Shown piece by piece: positions 6,448-7,925 of a DNA stretch of 7,925 nucleotides. Each line of letters starts with the position of its first letter. Position 1 is the first letter of the stretch. The stretch is from assembly GCA_027083045.1 (NCBI GenBank), contig JALWQP010000028.1, positions 1-7,925 of the forward strand, read 5' to 3'. The stretch is from Desulfurococcales archaeon (lineage in GTDB: Archaea; Thermoproteota; Thermoprotei_A; Sulfolobales; Desulfurococcaceae). The position numbers and the translations under genes were made by a program. The notes below the pieces were generated by a model. The model was given only the letters and a program-made list of their open reading frames with translations. It ran no database searches and was not told the origin of the DNA.

Positions 6448-7146
6448 ATGGTTGAGCCCAGAGAGATAATTCTAAATGCATTAAAAGAAGAAAGAAGAAA
6501 ACTCCTAGAACACGAAGCTCTAGAACTAATCAAAGCCTATGGGGCACCAATAGCTGATGCAGGACTCGCAAAGACTCCAGAGGAGGCTGGCGATCTAGCG
6601 GAGAAAATGGGATTCCCAGTAGTCCTCAAGATCGTCAGTCCAGATATTAGCCATAAAAGCGACGTAGGCGGTGTAATTGTCGGTGTAAACTCCAAGGAGG
6701 AAGCAATAGAGGCATCGAAGAAGATAATCGAGAACGTATCAAAGAACGTGCCGAGCGCCCGTATAACCGGTATACTTGTACAGAAAATGGCTAAGAAAGG
6801 ACTCGAGATAATAATTGGTGGGCTAAGGGACAATATATTCGGCCCAGTAGTAATGTTCGGCCTAGGAGGAATATTCGTAGAAGTACTCAAAGATGTATCA
6901 TTCAGAGTAGCTCCAATAAGCTATGAGGACGCCTATGAGATGATGAAAGAAATAAAGTCTGCAAAGCTTCTCGAGGGTTACCGTGGCCAGCCGCCAGTAG
7001 ACAAGAAGGCCATCGCAGACATAATAATTGCGGTCGCCAAGCTCCTCGAGGAAAACCCTGAGGTTGATTCGGTAGACTTAAATCCTGTAATTGCCTATCC
7101 AGATGGAGCAGTAGTCGTGGACGCTAGAGTGATACTGAAGCAGTAG
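6448..7146 (+). CDS. acdB: Acyl-CoA synthetase (NDP-forming), beta subunit (ATP-grasp)
   Basis: This is the nucleotide-binding partner of the alpha chain. It is an ATP-grasp domain that takes the phosphoryl group relayed by histidines to make ATP. The ligand-binding lysine lies in PVVLKIVSPDI (57-67) and is followed directly by SHKSDVGGV (68-76). Its His69 corresponds to the second phosphohistidine seen in characterised archaeal ACD beta chains. Further along are GLRDNIFGPVVMFGLGG (125-141), the nucleotide-pocket and glycine-rich strand, and DLNPV (210-214), the metal-binding end of ATP-grasp domains. The length of 232 residues is normal for a separate beta subunit. The gene begins six bases after acdA with a near-consensus ribosome binding site, so the two are one operon and should form an alpha2/beta2 enzyme. 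The coiled-coil gene follows after 20 bp. Confidence 0.93.
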   Translation: MVEPREIILNALKEERRKLLEHEALELIKAYGAPIADAGLAKTPEEAGDLAEKMGFPVVLKIVSPDISHKSDVGGVIVGVNSKEEAIEASKKIIENVSKNVPSARITGILVQKMAKKGLEIIIGGLRDNIFGPVVMFGLGGIFVEVLKDVSFRVAPISYEDAYEMMKEIKSAKLLEGYRGQPPVDKKAIADIIIAVAKLLEENPEVDSVDLNPVIAYPDGAVVVDARVILKQ

Positions 7147-7151
7147 AGAAA

Positions 7152-7155
7152 GGTG
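7152..7155 (+). promoter_or_regulatory. Ribosome binding site of the coiled-coil gene
   Basis: GGTG within AAAGGTG lies shortly after the acdB stop and 11 bases before the ATG at 7167, with a second G-rich patch (GTGGG, 7155-7159) nearer the start. The spacing is slightly long, but no better in-frame start lies upstream. Confidence 0.5.
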
Positions 7156-7166
7156 TGGGTAATATC

Positions 7167-7925
7167 ATGGAACAAAATAGTGGCGGACAGGATTTTCAGC
7201 AATTATTAATACAGATAAGTAATCAGATCGGGGAAATCCGAAATCAAATCAAATCTTTTAAAAATGAACGTGTAATTCTTATTTCCGAATTAAGGGATCT
7301 CAGGTCAGAAAGAAGAAAGTTAATTGAACAACTAAAAAAACTAAGGTCAAAACTAAAAGAGCTTAATATAAAGAGGCAAGAACTCGTTGAAAAGATCAGA
7401 GAATTACGTAGCGAACGCAGAGAAAAGATACAGGAGCTCCGCACACTCTTAAACCTAGCAAGAGAAAAGCGTGAACAGCTACAAATGCTAGATCAGAAGA
7501 TAAGGATGCCGATCTCAGCAATTAGAAGAGAAATAGAAAGACTTGAATGGATACAGCAGACCAGAATACTTTCTGTAGAAGAAGAAAACAGGATCATAAG
7601 GGAAATAGCGCGTCTTGAGGACCTGTTAGAAAAGGCTCTGAAAGCCAAACAGGAGAAAAAAGAATACATAGAGCTACGCGCTGAGCTAAAAGGATTAAGA
7701 CTCGTAATAGACGCCCTTACAAAAGAAATCAATGAATTAAGTAGCAAGATAAGCAAGCTAGATGAAGAAAGAAATGCACTGAGAACTAGAATTAATGAGA
7801 TGAGCGGAAAGGTAGACGAGCTGAGCAAATCTATTGAAGAGAGGCAGAAACGCCTTGATGAATTATCTGAGGAAATAAATAAGAGCGTGGCTGAGCTAAG
7901 GTCTCTTAGGGAAAAGTATCAAGAG
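7167..7925 (+). CDS. Long coiled-coil protein, COG1340/BFR1-like, 5' part (continues past the window)
   Basis: The frame is open from ATG 7167 to the last base (253 codons, no stop), so the C-terminus lies outside. After a short polar start (MEQNSGGQ) nearly the whole chain is charged helix rich in Glu, Lys, Arg and Leu. Hydrophobic residues are spaced 3-4-3-4 at 42, 45, 52, 56, 59, 63, 66, 73, 77 and 80, a textbook heptad coiled coil. Helix breakers are rare; the only proline is P115, near the middle. The conserved-looking block is LEWIQQTRILSVEEE (126-140), with the only tryptophan (W128). It resembles the motif I recall from archaeal COG1340 coiled-coil proteins and the eukaryotic BFR1/proton-pump-interactor group. 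No enzyme motif, signal peptide or membrane segment is visible. Position suggests co-transcription with acdAB. The function is unknown, and the family link is a remembered motif. Confidence 0.85.
   Translation, partial: MEQNSGGQDFQQLLIQISNQIGEIRNQIKSFKNERVILISELRDLRSERRKLIEQLKKLRSKLKELNIKRQELVEKIRELRSERREKIQELRTLLNLAREKREQLQMLDQKIRMPISAIRREIERLEWIQQTRILSVEEENRIIREIARLEDLLEKALKAKQEKKEYIELRAELKGLRLVIDALTKEINELSSKISKLDEERNALRTRINEMSGKVDELSKSIEERQKRLDELSEEINKSVAELRSLREKYQE

Noticed and set aside
5059..7146. Succinyl-CoA synthetase (sucC/sucD) of the TCA cycle
   Set aside because: The alpha chain is about 460 residues with an extra C-terminal domain and the beta chain is only a 232-residue ATP-grasp domain. 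Succinyl-CoA synthetase has a shorter alpha (about 290) and a longer beta (about 390).
7493..7828. Minus-strand reading frame rich in Ser, Leu and Ile that resembles a signal peptide or membrane protein
   Set aside because: It is the antisense shadow of the Glu/Lys/Arg-rich coiled-coil gene. Reverse complements of such codons give Ser/Leu/Phe/Ile. It has no ribosome binding site, and the plus-strand frame is clearly coding. The 7244-7444 minus frame is rejected for the same reason.
1..7925. Mobile element, CRISPR array, toxin-antitoxin, defence or other accessory system
   Set aside because: No transposase, integrase, regularly spaced repeat, tRNA attachment site or foreign-looking composition was seen. 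Every gene but the coiled-coil protein and the left-edge fragment belongs to a well-known housekeeping family.

Overview
The window reads as a chromosomal housekeeping segment of a hyperthermophilic crenarchaeon, most plausibly from the Desulfurococcales. The evidence is tight gene packing, heavy use of AGA/AGG (Arg) and ATA (Ile) codons, purine-rich coding strands, Shine-Dalgarno-like GGTG/GGAG/GGGG motifs before most starts, a TTG start and a GTG candidate start, and a typically archaeal gene set. The lineage is inferred from style and gene content and is not proven. I see no tRNA or rRNA gene, CRISPR array, insertion sequence, phage gene or defence module.

Layout. (1) Positions 1-270 (+) hold the 3' end of a small gene. 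Its C-terminal HKQAAYMGKISL motif suggests the archaeal RNA-binding family related to COG1325. (2) Positions 265-2958 (-) form a compact operon read right to left: PRPP synthetase (prs), a Trm11/TrmG10-type tRNA guanine-N2 methyltransferase, and RNase Z. The gap between the first two is 13 bp, and an ATGA stop/start overlap joins the last two. The stop of RNase Z overlaps the convergent stop of gene 1 by 6 bp. (3) Positions 2959-3054 are a short divergent promoter region with TATA-like boxes on both strands and a perfect 8-bp inverted repeat. (4) Positions 3055-4948 (+) hold an AmmeMemoRadiSam-type radical SAM enzyme (AmrS) and a GPN-loop GTPase. (5) Positions 4949-5058 are a 110-bp intergenic region with an imperfect hairpin and a candidate promoter. 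(6) Positions 5059-7925 (+) hold a tight operon: the alpha and beta subunits of an NDP-forming acyl-CoA synthetase (acdA, acdB), then a long coiled-coil protein that runs off the right edge.

How the genes work together. The minus-strand operon joins ribose activation (PRPP for nucleotides) with tRNA maturation: 3' end processing by RNase Z and methylation of tRNA position 10. The ACD alpha/beta pair makes ATP from acyl-CoA by substrate-level phosphorylation, the usual energy-yielding end step in peptide- or sugar-fermenting archaea. The coiled-coil protein follows acdB by 20 bp with its own ribosome binding site and is probably co-transcribed, although no functional link to ACD is obvious.

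I did not find convincing evidence of an undescribed system. The points most worth a second look are the RNase Z that appears to lack its tRNA-binding arm, the coiled-coil gene attached to the ACD operon, and the inverted repeat in the divergent promoter.
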